Numbered from the stretch's first letter, positions 1 to 12,197 are shown. The stretch is 64,000 nucleotides of DNA from Icerya purchasi (GCA_039619475.1 CM077115.1:559394374-559458373), one strand, 5' to 3'. Translations and numbers: made by a program. The notes: a model not told the origin generated them from the sequence alone.

Positions 1-1600
1 AGTTCCTTACCGGTTTGACAACAGCTGTTTTGTAGTTCGAATCAGTAGAATACTCTGCTTGACAGCTATCTGGGCTATTACAAAGGTCGGTGTTGATGTT
101 ATTCGAAGTAGTCGTCGATACATTTACACGGGGCACAGTGATCTTTCGTAGAATTTTGATGCGTACGGTTTCTAGCGTGCGGATTTTATACAATTGGCAA
201 CTGGGGACAGTTGTGCCCCCTATATGTTGCCCTTGGTTGTGGGAAGAACAATATAGTCTGAGTAAGTATTTCAACGTTCATAGGTCAAAATTGCCACAAG
301 TAAGCTTCGAAGACGACTAAGACTTGTCGGATGAGTTGAGAATTATGCGGAATCTTTTTTTTTTTTTTTTGGCTTACCATATTATTCGTATAATCTGTGT
401 TTATCATCTATCCGCGTCCCGATTGAGCGAAGCATTTTTAAAATATTTAACGCTCTGTGAAATTTTTAATGGCGATGACCAATTTGGTTTTCTGATAAAT
501 ATTATTGAAATAATGAAAAAGAAGCGCAAAATATTTTCTAAAAGAGAACATGCGGGGCGAGTTGTAAATTAGCATCGACGTCGCAAGTTTTATGGTCATT
601 TTTAACTGGTTAAATTTCCGGTTACTTCGTCAATTCGGCGCGTTCATATTAATCACGCGCAACTACAATATAAATACGTATATGTGGAGCCCTTAAAGTA
701 TTTAGCGTCTGTTTATTATTCCAGAATGAAAGCGGCGGTACATCATTTTCGTATACGTCTTTAACCTGTCGGTCAAAATTTTAGGCTATTAGGGAGATCT
801 CGGTATCCGGAATGAAGTTTAAAAGCTAACATTTTCGCACTTCTGTCCTTTCATCTTGAAAACGGACGCTGAATTTTTTTTTTTATCAGAGCTGCGCCGT
901 TGCGAAATAAAACACCGCTACATCTTTATACAATATCGAAATGTACTCTCGATGAGTTGTTGCAAAGCGAACTGTTTTTAATTCAGAGGTGTTAGCTGAG
1001 CCGTGTAGATTCGCAAATATAGGCCACGGGATAATCAAAAGTGTAGAAACTGAGAAACGAACGGCAGAAACAAAACAATGTTTCCGAAAAAAAGAAGACC
1101 CGTTCATTCGCAATTACGGTAAAAGTTCCATAAAGCGCGTTTCTCCTAATATTCCATTAAGTCCGCTTAAGAATTCAAGAAGCTGTATGCAATAGTACCG
1201 TTTGAAGCCATCTTAATGAGTGCCTCAAAACTATTGCTCGCGTTAAACTTCACATTCTAGCCCGTTGTATTTTTAACCTATAACTTTTATCATCTGTTTG
1301 CGAAAGCACCTGCAACTGCATTATCTTTCGTAATCATTACGCACTCTAGGTAACTGAGACTTATCTTCAATTCTGGTTCATACATCAACAGCATCCGGGG
1401 GCACTAACAACGGTAACCATTCTTATATTCCGAGTTTTGAAAATATTACGATATCGCAACTGTTAGTCATCTGCCGTTTTTACATATTTGATTCTCTTTC
1501 AGTCTCCTCTTACGGAACTTTTATTGCACGCTCTCCAATTCCAAGCGCTTCGTTATGAATCTTTTATCCAAAAAAAAAAAAAAATTACACTTGTCTTTTC
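1..1600. other. AT-rich non-coding DNA, nothing recognised
   Basis: No frame here shows a known domain; the longest open frames are under 85 codons and have no splice or family support. A poly-T tract lies near 354-370 and a poly-A tract near 1569-1583. I see no gene, RNA or transposon end that I can support. Confidence 0.6.
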
Positions 1601-1609
1601 TTAATGTAG

Positions 1610-2960
1610 AACATTTTTTCGCGGTCTTCCGCAAATTCTCCAGTCGTCCTCTTTTCATTTTCTTTATTCTTTGCTGATGACGTTCTACGAATTTTTTTTC
1701 TCCTCCGTTATTGCCAATGAGGCTCTGTATTTTCGCCTCTCATTGGAATCATTCCCTATAGTTCACCTTTCTATCTTTTCTTCTAAATCTCCTTCTACTG
1801 TTTTACTCTTCGTCCTTGTGATTCTGTTAAACCGCCCACGAACAAGTCGTTTCTGCTATTTTGGAATATTTCTTAACAGTCAATTAGCATTTTCTAAATA
1901 TTTCGAATGGCTTCCTTCTTCTGTTACTAAAAGGCTAAACTTTTCAAATGCCCCAACGAAAAAACGTAGTGATCCGTGTACACTTTGATTATATAAATCC
2001 AACACCCGTTTCAAATCGAGTGCTGTGTTTTTATCTGTTTTTTTGAAAATTAGGTATAATCCGAAATTTCCTCAACTCTACCTTGATTCTCTTAAATCCT
2101 CTCCAATTCCATTCTTGCTGAATCCAACACACGCCTCTCTGTTTCTTTTTGCAGATTCTTCGCTACAAATCTCTTTCCTCTATACTCATTCCTCCTTTTT
2201 TTTTTTCACTTAAGAAAATAATGCTTGTCCTAACTCTTATTTCTCTCCTCGTTATTTTGGTCTTTTGCAATCTCACGCAATAATCTTCGATTTCCGATCT
2301 CTGCCTTCCTCCTAAAGATTTCTGCTACCTTCAATTTTCAAATTCCACGACCAAGAAATAGGAAATCTGCAGCACTATATTAGTTCCCTATTTCTCTCAA
2401 CCATTTTCGCTGATAGAGCTGTCTTCATATTAGTGTTGAAACTGCTTTTATTCTACCAAATCTGAACTCTTATAGGAATCATTTTGTTTTTCTACTCTCT
2501 GTTCTCTACCTTTATAAATGTGTCCCGTTGATTTAATTTCTTCAAATCGCCTTTTCTTACTAAATTATTTAAGTATTTCTGACTCGATGATTCAAGCAAT
2601 CGTTCCCCCTTCTTGATCACTTTTGCGATTTTATCATTGCTCGTATGCGCCGTCTTGTAATCTTTCTTTCCATTGCTGCATCTATGTTGATTTGCTGTGG
2701 CTCCTCAGCCGCATGAGCCATTAAGAGATAATGAAATGAACAATTCTTTCGTTCGGGTTGCTACTTACTTCCGTTTCAAAAAATTTACGTATTCTGACCT
2801 CATGTATGACTGAGTACAAATTTTCATCTAAAATTTTGCTCGAATATTTGTGCTCTTCGTCCTTTTATCTATTTGTTCAATCTGTTAGCTTCTCTTCTAA
2901 TTTCACTGTTTTTTATTTCATTAACTTACCGGATTTTTCAATTTATTTATTTATTCGCAA
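1610..2960 (+). mobile_element. Decayed LINE: reverse transcriptase palm/thumb to 3' end
   Basis: Fragments of a non-LTR retrotransposon reverse transcriptase can be read in shifting frames. RGLPQ, the residues that precede the G-S-V-L-S-P loop in these enzymes, is encoded near 1620. FADD, the catalytic (F/Y)ADD box, is at 1670-1681; the spacing between them is too short, so an internal deletion is likely. From about 1855 the frame gives GIFLNSQLAFSKYFEWL and SSVTKRLNF, which match the thumb segment of I/Jockey-like elements (family pattern L-x-F-S-K-H-x-x-x-x-x-S-K-V-x-K-R-L). Near 2095 SLKSSPIPFLL resembles the following segment. Near 2830 KILLEY recalls the H-I-L-L-E-C tail motif. The sequence ends in ATTTATTTATTTATTCG. 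Pyrimidine bias of the coding strand is strong. There are many frameshifts and stops, so this is dead. Exact boundaries are inferred. Confidence 0.62.
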
Positions 2961-3338
2961 CGATGTACAAACAAAATCCTTTTTGTCAATTACAGATTGT
3001 ACTTAAAAAGCTAAATAACGGTATATAAATTATTAATCTAGCAGGGACAAACCCACATAAACCCACACTGGCAGATCGAAACGATATGACCGAGAACAAA
3101 CTTATAGTGGTAAGTATTATAATATACCGACATGCATCTCCCAAAACTAGCAATCGCACTTACATTAAAAAGTCAGTAATACGCACCTATTCAAACTCAG
3201 TCATACACATCTACTCAAAATACACCGCGCTAGTATTCCAGTTGCCCAAAAAAACTTTAGCTAGAAAATAGTTATAAAATTTGAAAAGACAAGAGTATTA
3301 AATGTACTCTAAACAAACGAACGGCACAGACTCGGCAA
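2961..3338. other. Intergenic, nothing recognised
   Basis: No coding frame is supported. This stretch could be the 5' part of a possible LTR whose promoter-like motifs follow at 3339-3413. Confidence 0.4.
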
Positions 3339-3413
3339 TATATAAGCTCAGCGGATATGTGAACGAAGTAGTAGAGTTATATATAGTTCAGAGTTTATTG
3401 TGCCCGGCAGTCG
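3339..3413 (+). promoter_or_regulatory. Promoter-like TATA boxes with initiator; possible LTR
   Basis: Two TATA-like motifs are visible: TATATAAG at 3339-3346 and TATATATAG at 3378-3386. An initiator-like GCAGTC lies at 3408-3413, with its A 31 bases after the start of the second TATA, the classic spacing. An AATAAA follows at 3701-3706. TATA, initiator and polyadenylation signal within about 350 bp and with no coding sequence is the arrangement of an LTR, but I found no second LTR, no convincing TG...CA ends and no target-site duplication. It could equally be chance in AT-rich DNA. Confidence 0.28.
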
Positions 3414-3806
3414 ATTAAGATCTTTAAAATTATGGCAACCCCCCAGGATATCAAATTTACTACACTTATCTAAAATGTTGTTCTGATCACTCAACAATGC
3501 TTCCATTGAAGAACGCGAAAACTACCGTGTTTTAGCTTCCGCTATGTGAAACAACACATTTTTCCGGCAGTTAAATGATGGAACTTTAATACCGATTCTT
3601 TCTAATTAAATATAGAGAAATTATCTCTCCGCGAAGTTTTTTTTCTGCAAGACGCAGACCCCAGCTGTGACCCACGAGAGTCTTAAAATTAAATGTATCT
3701 AATAAACCTGTGTAAACTGCATTACTTGAAAAGTACCTGACACGTTTAAAAACTGCATCTGGACTGTTTTCATTTTTTTGATCACTACTTTACAGAAAGT
3801 ATTCCC

Positions 3807-3898
<92 letters not shown>

Positions 3899-3918
3899 TA
3901 ATAATAATAATAATAATA
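3807..3918. repeat. (TAA)n microsatellite, about 37 units
   Basis: Near-perfect ATA/TAA trinucleotide array of 112 bp with a single C interruption near 3895. Read in one frame it gives a run of isoleucines, which makes a spurious 184-codon open frame across it. Some LINE 3' ends in this window also finish in (TAA)n (56.9 kb), but no LINE sequence is visible just before this one. Confidence 0.97.
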
Positions 3919-4165
3919 GCTGCAAACTCTAAACATGAGCAGACTAAACTATACTATAATGCGACTATCTCTTCTACCTTCTTTTTATTTCCGCTTCACT
4001 TGTTTCAAAATTGCCTACCTAATCCGAATGAAACAATTTGCAATGCCGATCACATTTTCGTTTTAAATATTCATGTCTTCCTATCGCGAAAAGTGTTACT
4101 AAAACTCAATCATTCAACATATTTTTCCCTCTCCATCCATCATTCCAACCTATTGTTTTTTCTTT

Positions 4166-4166
4166 A

Positions 4167-4196
<30 letters not shown>
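4166..4196. repeat. (ATAC)n microsatellite
   Basis: Tetranucleotide array of about seven units, perfect apart from the end, where it passes into TATATA. Confidence 0.95.
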
Positions 4197-4201
<5 letters not shown>

Positions 4202-6199
4202 TGTTAATATATGACCGAATCAAAATTTTATTCACGGCTCTTTCCCTTCTGTTCCTGGGTGTTAAAAAAAGATATATTCAGAAGGTCCAACTGTTCCGAT
4301 TTAAAAATGCCTTTATCGAATACACAAACTAGACTTTTCTCCTAATTTAGAAAAGAAATAATATAACTTTCAGTGAATTTCATGATGTGTTTTAATGAAA
4401 AACAAGAGATGACTTTCTACATCATCGAATAATAATTTCTTCGAATTCGTTTTTTTTTTTATGTTGCATATCCCTCTTATAATAGTGCCTATGCGTTCTG
4501 TTTGAGGAATTTTATCTCATTGTTGCAACTAAGTATTTTAGCATCTTAAATACTCCTATCAAAATTTACGTAGAATAAGAATTGTTCCGCGCCCTGAGGG
4601 AAATTCCGCTGCATTTTCCCTGCTTATAATTCGGCGACTAAAGGTAAACGTCTAGCCTTTTACGAACAATTTTCTTTCCACCGTTAATGCTCATTCGAGA
4701 CAGTTAAAAACGGTCATCGTTTTGATGGAGTATCTACTAAAGATTCTTTAAATTCCATGAAAAAAGTTAACAAACTCTGTCCCGACAAATATATAATAAA
4801 TAAAAATGGACTATAAACCAACAGGTGCTTATAAGTTAATTCCTGTTCTCGGTTTTTTAAAAAAATGTATGTCAGGTAAAAATCTATTCGGCAGAATCAG
4901 GAAATGAGAACATTCGGAAATTTTCTGGAAAACTTAAATTGGGACGAGTGTGTTCGTTTGGAAAAATTATTAATTGAAAAATTCGCTTCGGGAAACCGTC
5001 TGAAAACAACGTTTTTGTTTTTTTTTTCTATTTCCTTATTTACCACTTTTGAGAATTTGTGTATGAACTTGTTGAAACGTTTACTCGAGAGTTTATCCAC
5101 TTTTCGGCGACAGGGAAGTGTGTACGTCTTATGTATATACGCAACGTATATTTATCGATTAAAAGTGTCGCAACGGAACAAAGAAGTCGATCAGAAGATT
5201 TCTACACTTTCGTCGATTTCAATAGCGAAATTTCGAATAAAATATATGACAACTCGATCGCGAGACTCAACTAATAAACGGACCTTTTTAAAAGGAAAAG
5301 AAAAAAAGAACAAACGAAAGAACAAAATGGAATAACAACAAACTGACACAGAAGCAAAGAAAAAGTTCGTAAGAAAAATACATAATAATTTGTATGGAAA
5401 TGGACGGGAGATCAGCGAGAGGACGACGACAATTTAAAAATTAAAAAAAATCATTAATCTTTGCATGAGCGAATAAAAATATTAAAATTCGCAAGGAAAT
5501 CTCTGTTTTTTTTTTACTCTGTGCTGGCAGAAAGTAGCGCGTATGAATTTATGATTGGACACGAGCCAACGCAAACATTCTTCGTAGCTGACTATAGGAA
5601 AAAGAGATAGCGAAGGATAGCACTTATGCCGTATTTATATAAATCGTTCACTTTGCAACAAATCCGTTAGAATGATGTGGCGATTGTAATTAAATCGTCA
5701 GCTCTTATCCATTTTTCTCACACGATCACGATAGAAGCATTTTATTCGCGCGTTTAAAATTCGTGTTTTTTTTTACTCTTTTTCAGTGTTACGTAATAGA
5801 CGTTTTTTTGTTTGCCCTTTTTTTAAATGACACACCGAACCGTCAGTTCAATACGTCTTGTGCGCATCCTTGACCTAACAACAAGAAAGCTCTAAGAATT
5901 CATAAGAGCCCCAATGATGAATAATAATTTTACCTGGCGAATCATACAAAAACGAGGATACCGATTCCATGTACGAGAAATACGGAAGTAATGAGATAAA
6001 TTACTTCTCGCGAAAATTACTACTTACTATACATTTTCTTCTTCTAAACAGGTGTTATAAATATTTTTAGGATAATCTAATATTTCATTTGCCGGCTTAT
6101 TAGCGCCGACTAAATGCGATTATTCTGAGTGCGGTTTTTGAAAGTCACTTTTTTAAATTCGGAAACTTAATCGACAGGCTGACTAGCGTGCTGAACGGT
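4197..6199. other. AT-rich non-coding DNA, nothing recognised
   Basis: No supported gene. Overlapping frames of up to 143 codons at 4.9-5.3 kb are rich in K, N, F and I, as expected of chance frames in AT-rich DNA, and show no domain. Confidence 0.5.
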
Positions 6200-6506
6200 G
6201 GTCCGGGCGTCGTATTTTCGCTATTATTCTCCGACAAAAAGGTTAGACACACGGTGTTAGCTAACACTGTCAAATGTTGACGCGTCTATCGAAGGCAGAC
6301 ACAGAGATCATCGGTGACTGATTGTTCGGCGCGCAACAAATCCGACCGAGCGCAGAAGGATATTGTAGAATCGAAAAGTGCGTGCCCGAAAAGTAAAAGT
6401 GCTTTATTGAGTTCTCGTTTTTTCGGGCCCGGATTTTTTGGTAATAGTGTATCAACAAACCGGTAGCTGCATAGGAGACGTGGTTTTTTTCCTTTTCTCT
6501 CTACCA

Positions 6507-6536
6507 GTACGTGTGTGTACGTGTGTGTACGTGTGT
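6507..6536. repeat. (GTGTGTAC)n short tandem repeat
   Basis: Three to four units of a 10-bp GTGTGTAC-type motif within the GC-rich island. It is partly palindromic at GTAC. Confidence 0.85.
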
Positions 6537-7205
6537 CAGTGTATTGCAGATAGTATCTTTGTGGCGCAGTGCTTAGCAGTAACTGGAAACTACCGGGTAA
6601 ACCACGACTGCGGGCCGCCGCTGAGGTTACCATTATGATTACCGAGTACCGGCGCACACCTTAGCCGCGACCGGCCGCTGAGGGGGAGTTGTAGCGACCG
6701 ACAAAGATAGACGAATAAGCGAGCGAGAGAGAGTTGGAGAGCGGCGAAAAATGAGAGAAAAAAAAAGAGGACGGGAAAGAAGGGGGAAAAAAGTTGAACG
6801 ATATGACATTAGAAGACGACGGGTTTTTAGTTTTTGGTTTTTGGTTTTTAGCGTGTTTCTTTTTCCGGCTGGTACTCTGAAAGCGCGCGTTCGGAGAGCC
6901 AGCAGCAGTACAATAGAAACAGTAGACTGTGTTTTCGGTTAGAAATTGCTGATAAGAATCGCGCGCGCGAAGGACAATGCTGCTGATCGGACGACACCCC
7001 AACACAACACAGCAGTATTCACATCCGAAGAATAGGATCCTATAATGCGTCAAGGTGCAGTGTGTGCGCGCCGCGTTGTTCGGAATTGGAACTCGGATCT
7101 GGATGGGAGATGAGTATTTTCGATTTATAAACGCGGCAACAGATAACAAGAGCTGATAAGAGAAATTCGGATGAGATAGTAAATAGACAGACGATGGATG
7201 TGAAC

Positions 7206-7241
7206 TATATAATAGGCGGACCGGGTCGCCGCAGTTCAGCT
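7206..7241 (+). promoter_or_regulatory. Predicted core promoter: TATATAA box plus TTCAGC initiator
   Basis: TATATAA at 7206-7212 is followed by an initiator-like TTCAG with its A at 7238, exactly 32 bases from the first T of the box, the canonical arthropod spacing. It sits inside the CpG-rich island, about 450 bp downstream of a GAGAG-rich tract. No DPE consensus is visible at +28. Transcription would run to the right. The transcript itself is not identified, so this stays a sequence prediction. Confidence 0.45.
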
Positions 7242-7800
7242 ACGCGCCGTGTTCGGGGTTACTTTTAGCCAGATGAAATAATGTAAGCGATGATCCGATG
7301 CCAACAATGAAAATTTTACCCGCAGACCCACACCAACCTAATAATAATATGCATACAGATTCGAGCCTGCCTAGCCGGCGCGTCCGTGTGCGTTTGTCCG
7401 CCTGAGCCCGTAACCGCACCCGCACCCGCACCGCGCCCGCGACCCCGAAATAACCAATTTATTTAGCGGCACTAAGTACCGGAGCGCATAGCGCCGCGAT
7501 TCTTTCGTAATTGTCCTCGTCATTCGGCGCGCAGAGCTGGTCGTGTCCGATCTCCGGATTTATGTTTCCCGAAGGAACGGATGCGTAGCACCGACCTACG
7601 CCTGGAATTCCGCAATTTCGTCGCTCGCCGACATTTAATTAAGAAGAAATTTCGCTGCGTTATGCGCGCGACGCTACACAACGCCAGCATCGCTCTCGTA
7701 ATTACGTCAGCTTTTGACAAATTCGATTGGCCGATAACTACCGAATTAAGGTTAACTTTCGAGAGAAAATTTTTCGATTAACCAACATCTCATTTGCGAC

Positions 7801-10422
7801 TCTAGACGTAACGAAGAACTCTGAGAGTCGACTTCGATCGAAATCTGTCGTCTCCCCGTTCTATTTGATAACGTGTATTTTACTACTTTGACTTCTCGTT
7901 CGAAAGGGGTTTTCTTTCCTGATTACTCATCGTCGGTATAACGGAGCGAGTTCCCGAAAAATGTTCCAAATTTAAGCAAACGCTAACTCATCCGTTCCTA
8001 TCATGTTAATTTTTTTGCAGACCAAAGTGGGAAATAAAGGTAGCAAAAAAATACGCGTCTTTTTTTTCCTTTTTTCCTTTTTTTTTTATGAATCATTATT
8101 TCAACCTTGACGATTTAAGTTGTAACGATTGATTTGGGTCATTGCCCTCTATGAATTTTAACTGGCGACTGTATACACCAGTGATTTTGAAAGAACACAG
8201 ACCACGCTGGACAGATTAACGTTCGACATTTGAATTTCGTTTTACTTCTGTGCTAATTCTATGATTTCCGAGAAGATTCCAAGCTGGTTCTCGAGATGAT
8301 CAGCAGCCTAATTAAATTTTTATCGTATATTTCTGCGGCTACGATATGGGCATCGGAATTTTATCTAGCAATATTTGGTCAGAATTTCTATTTTCCAACT
8401 GAAAGAATCGACACCGATGCTGGTAAGACTTTTACTGTAGCTGATAGATTACGAGTAAAAATCGCGCACAATTCAGCATTGAAATTTCGAAGATGTAAAC
8501 AGCCACAGAGCCTTTACCAGACTTTTCGAATCGCACATTGGGCGTGAAATAAGTAACTGCGCTGTTGCTTCTGCGTTTTCGCAGAAAATCGTCACAAATT
8601 AAGCTGTTCGCTACATGCTGCGCTAAAGGCTACTATTGTTACTCTACCAGTAAGATTCCAAAATTGCACCGGTGTTAATTAGAGGGAAGTAATTTAGTGA
8701 ACCTATAGAAAACAAGTGTATAATGCCGTAGCAAGGGAAATTCAACGGTATTTAGGTGAAGGGCGCTGTTAGTAAATAGTGTAGTGAGCGTATGTCTATC
8801 CAGCTACCGAATTAACTTGTGGCACGGAGTAAATGACGTTAGATCTATGTGGGTGACATCATAATCTGAGGATCTGACAACCGTAGTTTTTCCTTCTTTT
8901 TCATTTTTTACTTTTAATTAGCGCTTCAAGGAGCGACATTGACGAAATTGAATATCGCGAGTTGAAAGCTTTAGATAATTTTGAGGTTAAAAGTGGGCAT
9001 TTTTAATCTGCCCACACGTGACAGACCTAGTAAAGGTTCAGCCGGTGAACAATTCAGGATTTATCGTAAAACGAATTTTGTGCTAAAGTTCGTTATATTC
9101 TGTGTTGTGTTAAAACTTTGAGTTGTTTTTGGAAATAACGTTTCAAAAACTAAACTGGGACACACCGGAAGTTAAGTAATTACTCTCTAACTAGTTGTAT
9201 TTTAAATGTTCGAATTCGAAGATATTACCTCTCTTCTCTGTAACGATTGCACCAACAGCGAGGAAAATTTCTTCGTTGTGTTATGTTATTAGCATTCTTA
9301 TAAACGATTTGTTAAATTCTGATGGACGCATTAGCGTGTCTCATCGAGGTTGAAACAATTACAACAAGAGGTCTATTTTAAGGGAGTTAAATTGGCTCTA
9401 CATACCGCGACGTCCGTAGCCAGTGAAAATTATTTGCCAGCAACTATCGAATTGATTTTCTTCTATTCTTCAATGTACCCACGGTTTTGTTGAAATAAGT
9501 TTTCCCGAATAAACCGCATTTGTTTGCAAACACACAAATACTCGCTAAACTTTGACAGGTTCGAGACACATACATTTATATAAGTAAAGTAAAGCAAACG
9601 CCATATATCCCCTTAATAAGGTTTCGTGGATTTTCACAGTGTCCTAAGAATGGATCTCATGAGAATATTGAGGGCACCCGGTTCCTTTCTCTCGGCCACC
9701 TCCTTAACTTCCCAGATTTCTCTGGAACGCAATTATTTCAGGCCGGGTAAACTTACGAGCAATCTGGATCCGAAACGAGACAAGTCTCGAAAATCCATGA
9801 TACCTCCCCGGTTTGGCAGCCAAGCACCTAAACCACTTATCTATTCAAAATATTTTCCATTTCAAATTCAAGTACTATCGAATAAACCGATGTTTGTTTT
9901 TACGTATAATGATAATTACGCGTTAAAATTAACTTTCTGTAAAATTAATGTTACTTATAGAGGGCACTTTTTTAAGGTCTTCACTGAACTTGCTCGCTAT
10001 TTTCCGGATACTAAACGTTTATTGAAATAATATTTTTCGTGCATAATTCCAGCTCGTTTCGGAGAGCTTTCATAATGGCGGAAAATTGCGATAAGTACGT
10101 TATTATAATAAACGTTCGTTCGGTTACAGCAGCACTTCTTTCCTTTCTATTTTGTCGCCCTTCGTGTAATGACCCTCTAAAGTGTTTTTGGGGAAAAACG
10201 TATTACCTGCATGAACACTCGTTAAATCGCTTGCACGTCTGTTGTTTCATATTAAAACACCAGTTCTGCGCATTTCGTATTATTTATTTAATACAGTATC
10301 AAACACGTAAACGCAATTACTAAATTACAACTCGCTCACTAGCCCGTCTCTCGCCATGATTGTGCTTCTTACCGGTCGGTATATTATAATTTGTTAATTG
10401 TGTTAATGTGTTTTATATTTTA
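7801..10422. other. Non-coding DNA, no gene recognised; one weak exon candidate
   Basis: No known domain is visible. A frame with an ATG at 9650 begins MDLMRILRAPGSFLSATS, has a more balanced composition than its surroundings for about 33 codons, and meets a possible splice donor GGGTAAAC near 9745. It could be a first coding exon, but nothing else supports it. A frame at 8296-8547 also starts with ATG but has no match. Confidence 0.4.
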
Positions 10423-10445
10423 TTAAGTAAATATCGATGCTGTGA

Positions 10446-10511
<66 letters not shown>

Positions 10512-10553
10512 TATTTAATTATATATATGCGTCATAGCATCGATAAATATTAA
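10423..10553. repeat. AT-dinucleotide hairpin: (AT)30 between inverted arms
   Basis: A perfect (AT)n tract of 60 bp (10449-10508) lies between two inverted arms of about 33 bp. The left arm ends with ATCGATGCTGTGACGCATAT and the right arm begins with ATATATGCGTCATAGCATCG. The arms differ at only a few positions, so single strands could fold into one long cruciform or hairpin. It may be a small foldback/MITE-like element or an expanded palindrome. Confidence 0.9.
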
Positions 10554-10687
10554 CAGCTTGACAAAAGACAATAATAAATTTAGTAATATTTGTATTTACC
10601 AGTTCGAAACCTGTAATAAATTTTATATAAGCCAAATGAAAGGATCAATCGAAATATAAATTTATATGGAAAAGTCCCGCGGAAACG

Positions 10688-10795
10688 CAATTTTATCAGT
10701 AATATTCATTTTCGTCGATTATCAATTTTATCGATAATTTTCATTTCGGTTGATTACCAATTATATCAATAATATTAATTTTCGTTGATTATCAA
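10688..10795. repeat. Three-copy minisatellite, about 36-bp unit
   Basis: Three imperfect tandem units. Each runs CAATTTTATCNNTAAT, then ATTCATTTTCG (or ATTAATTTTCG), then TTGATTATC-like sequence. The last unit abuts the 3' end of the minus-strand LINE at 10.8 kb. It may be target DNA for that LINE or the LINE's own tandem 3' tail. Confidence 0.85.
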
Positions 10796-12197
10796 TTCAT
10801 CATCTGTGTGTCAGCCTTGCGGCTGGTTCGCACCATGCACCAATCGTCTCCAGGCCAGTCTGTCTATCTTCTTTAACTCGTAGTATGATGGTATTCCAGT
10901 CTCCTTCAGTACAGTATCCAGGAAGGTTATTCGAGGACGCTCACGCGTCTTTTTCCCTGTTATTTTTCCTTCCAGTATATCTTTTAATATATTCTGGTCC
11001 TGCCGGAAAACATGTCCTAACCACTGAAGCCGCGTTTTGCGAATCTGTTGCATAATATTTCTTTCTTCCCTCATTCTTTCCAGTACTTCCTTGTTGCTTA
11101 CTTTGTCTGTCCATCTGATGTTCTGCAACCTTCTCCAGCACCACATTTCGAATGCCTCAATCTTCTGCTTGTTTCAACGTCCATGTTTCCGCACCATATA
11201 AAGCCATCGACCATATAAATATTTTTACCTAATTTTTACACAGATCTATGGATAAGGATTTTGGGGTGAGTAAGGCCTGCTCGTTTCTAAACGCCATTTT
11301 ACCCATTGCAATACGCCTGCCGATTTCCTGAGCACAGTCCATATTATCTGTTACCATTTGACCGAGATATTTAAACGCTGATACCTTTTCGATGACTATG
11401 CTTTCCAATTTTATTCTTACTTGCTGACGAGTTTTGTCAAACACCATAGTCTTTAAGGTGTTAATCTTCATTCCCTGTTTATTCATATTTTCATTTAATC
11501 TGCGGATCATTGTTGATAATGTTTTGGCACTATCAGCTAGCAAAGCGCCTGATCGTCAGCAAATTTAATTACGTGATATCTTCTACCGCCAACCTTAATT
11601 CCATATTTATAATCATTAAACGTTCCTTTAATTATCATTTCCGCGAATACGTTGAACAAATCTAGCGAGAGCAGACAACCCCTTGTCTTACTCCTTTTCT
11701 TAACCTTATCCGTCTCTACACCATTGAATTTCACAGCAACTTCTCGTCTACAGTATAAGTTGTAGACAATTGTATTCAACTTTTTTGAGCATCCTATTCG
11801 ATATAGAAGCGGGAATAGGTGTTGCCAAGGCACCTTGTCAAAGGACTTTTCATAATCTATGAAGGCTACATAAAGACATCTCCCATTATTGATCATGCGC
11901 TCTACTAATATACGTATCATGGCAAATCATGAGTAGAACGACATTTCCTGAAACCGAATTGCGATTCATCTAGGTATTGTGATCTATTTTGCGCCACAAC
12001 CGCATTTTAATAATCTTCAAGAGGATTTTAGATGCATGTGGTCTTAGACTAATCGTCCTATAATCTTTACAGTACTTTGGAGCTTTCACTTTTGGAACTG
12101 ATACTACAATAGATTGACAATGCTCCTCTGGCCATACTCCTTCTTTTATAACTTTCTGTATCATTTCAAACAGTATATTTTTGACGTTTTGACCACA
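10791..12197 (-). mobile_element. 5'-truncated LINE reverse transcriptase, frameshifted
   Basis: A non-LTR retrotransposon polyprotein fragment lacking the endonuclease. Reading leftward: fingers with VPKVKAPKYCKDYRTISL and SKILLKIIKMR (about 12130-11970); palm with LYVAFIDYEKSFDKVPW, where the first catalytic Asp sits in FIDYEKSFD (about 11880); RGCLLSLDLFN; and IKFADDQALC, the catalytic ADD box (about 11560-11537). The thumb contains KYLGQMV (about 11370). The C-terminus contains RRLQNIRWTDKV, RLQWLGHVFRQD and GKKTRERPR (11146-10811), typical of LINEs often annotated in insects as endonuclease-reverse transcriptase. At least three frame breaks separate these blocks, so it is inactive. The left flank AATAATATTAATTTTCGTT (about 10770-10788) and right flank AATAATATTCATTTTCGTT (12198-12216) differ by one base and may be the target-site duplication. 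Clade not assigned. Confidence 0.93.

Larger units (their letters stand above)
6200..7800. other. GC- and CpG-rich island, probable promoter and 5' exon region
   Basis: Base composition changes sharply: CpG-dense blocks such as GCGCGCGCGA near 6961 and a C/G-rich CCGCAC direct repeat at 7412-7440 stand in otherwise AT-rich DNA. A purine run with repeated GAGAG lies at 6720-6800; GAGA-factor sites of this form are common at insect promoters. A TATA/initiator pair lies at 7206-7241. Downstream of it the first ATG in a good context (ACAATG at 7304-7309) opens a 32-codon frame, 7307-7405, which could be a uORF or the start of a first coding exon. Longer minus-strand frames here, for example 6661-7149, have no family match and I do not call them. 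The parent gene's later exons are not recognisable in the window. Confidence 0.5.

Noticed and set aside
3778..4332. 184-codon open frame across the (TAA)n array
   Set aside because: About 40 codons are isoleucines read from the microsatellite; the rest has no domain and the start is a TTG.
4904..5335. 143-codon plus-strand frame
   Set aside because: K/N/R-rich, overlaps other frames on both strands, no motif; expected by chance in this composition.
6561..6580. TGGCGCAGTGCTTAGCAGTA resembles a tRNA box A
   Set aside because: No box B follows at any reasonable distance.
6661..7149. 162-codon minus-strand frame in the GC-rich island
   Set aside because: Contains poly-K/N and F/S-rich stretches from purine tracts, no domain, and lies in probable promoter DNA.
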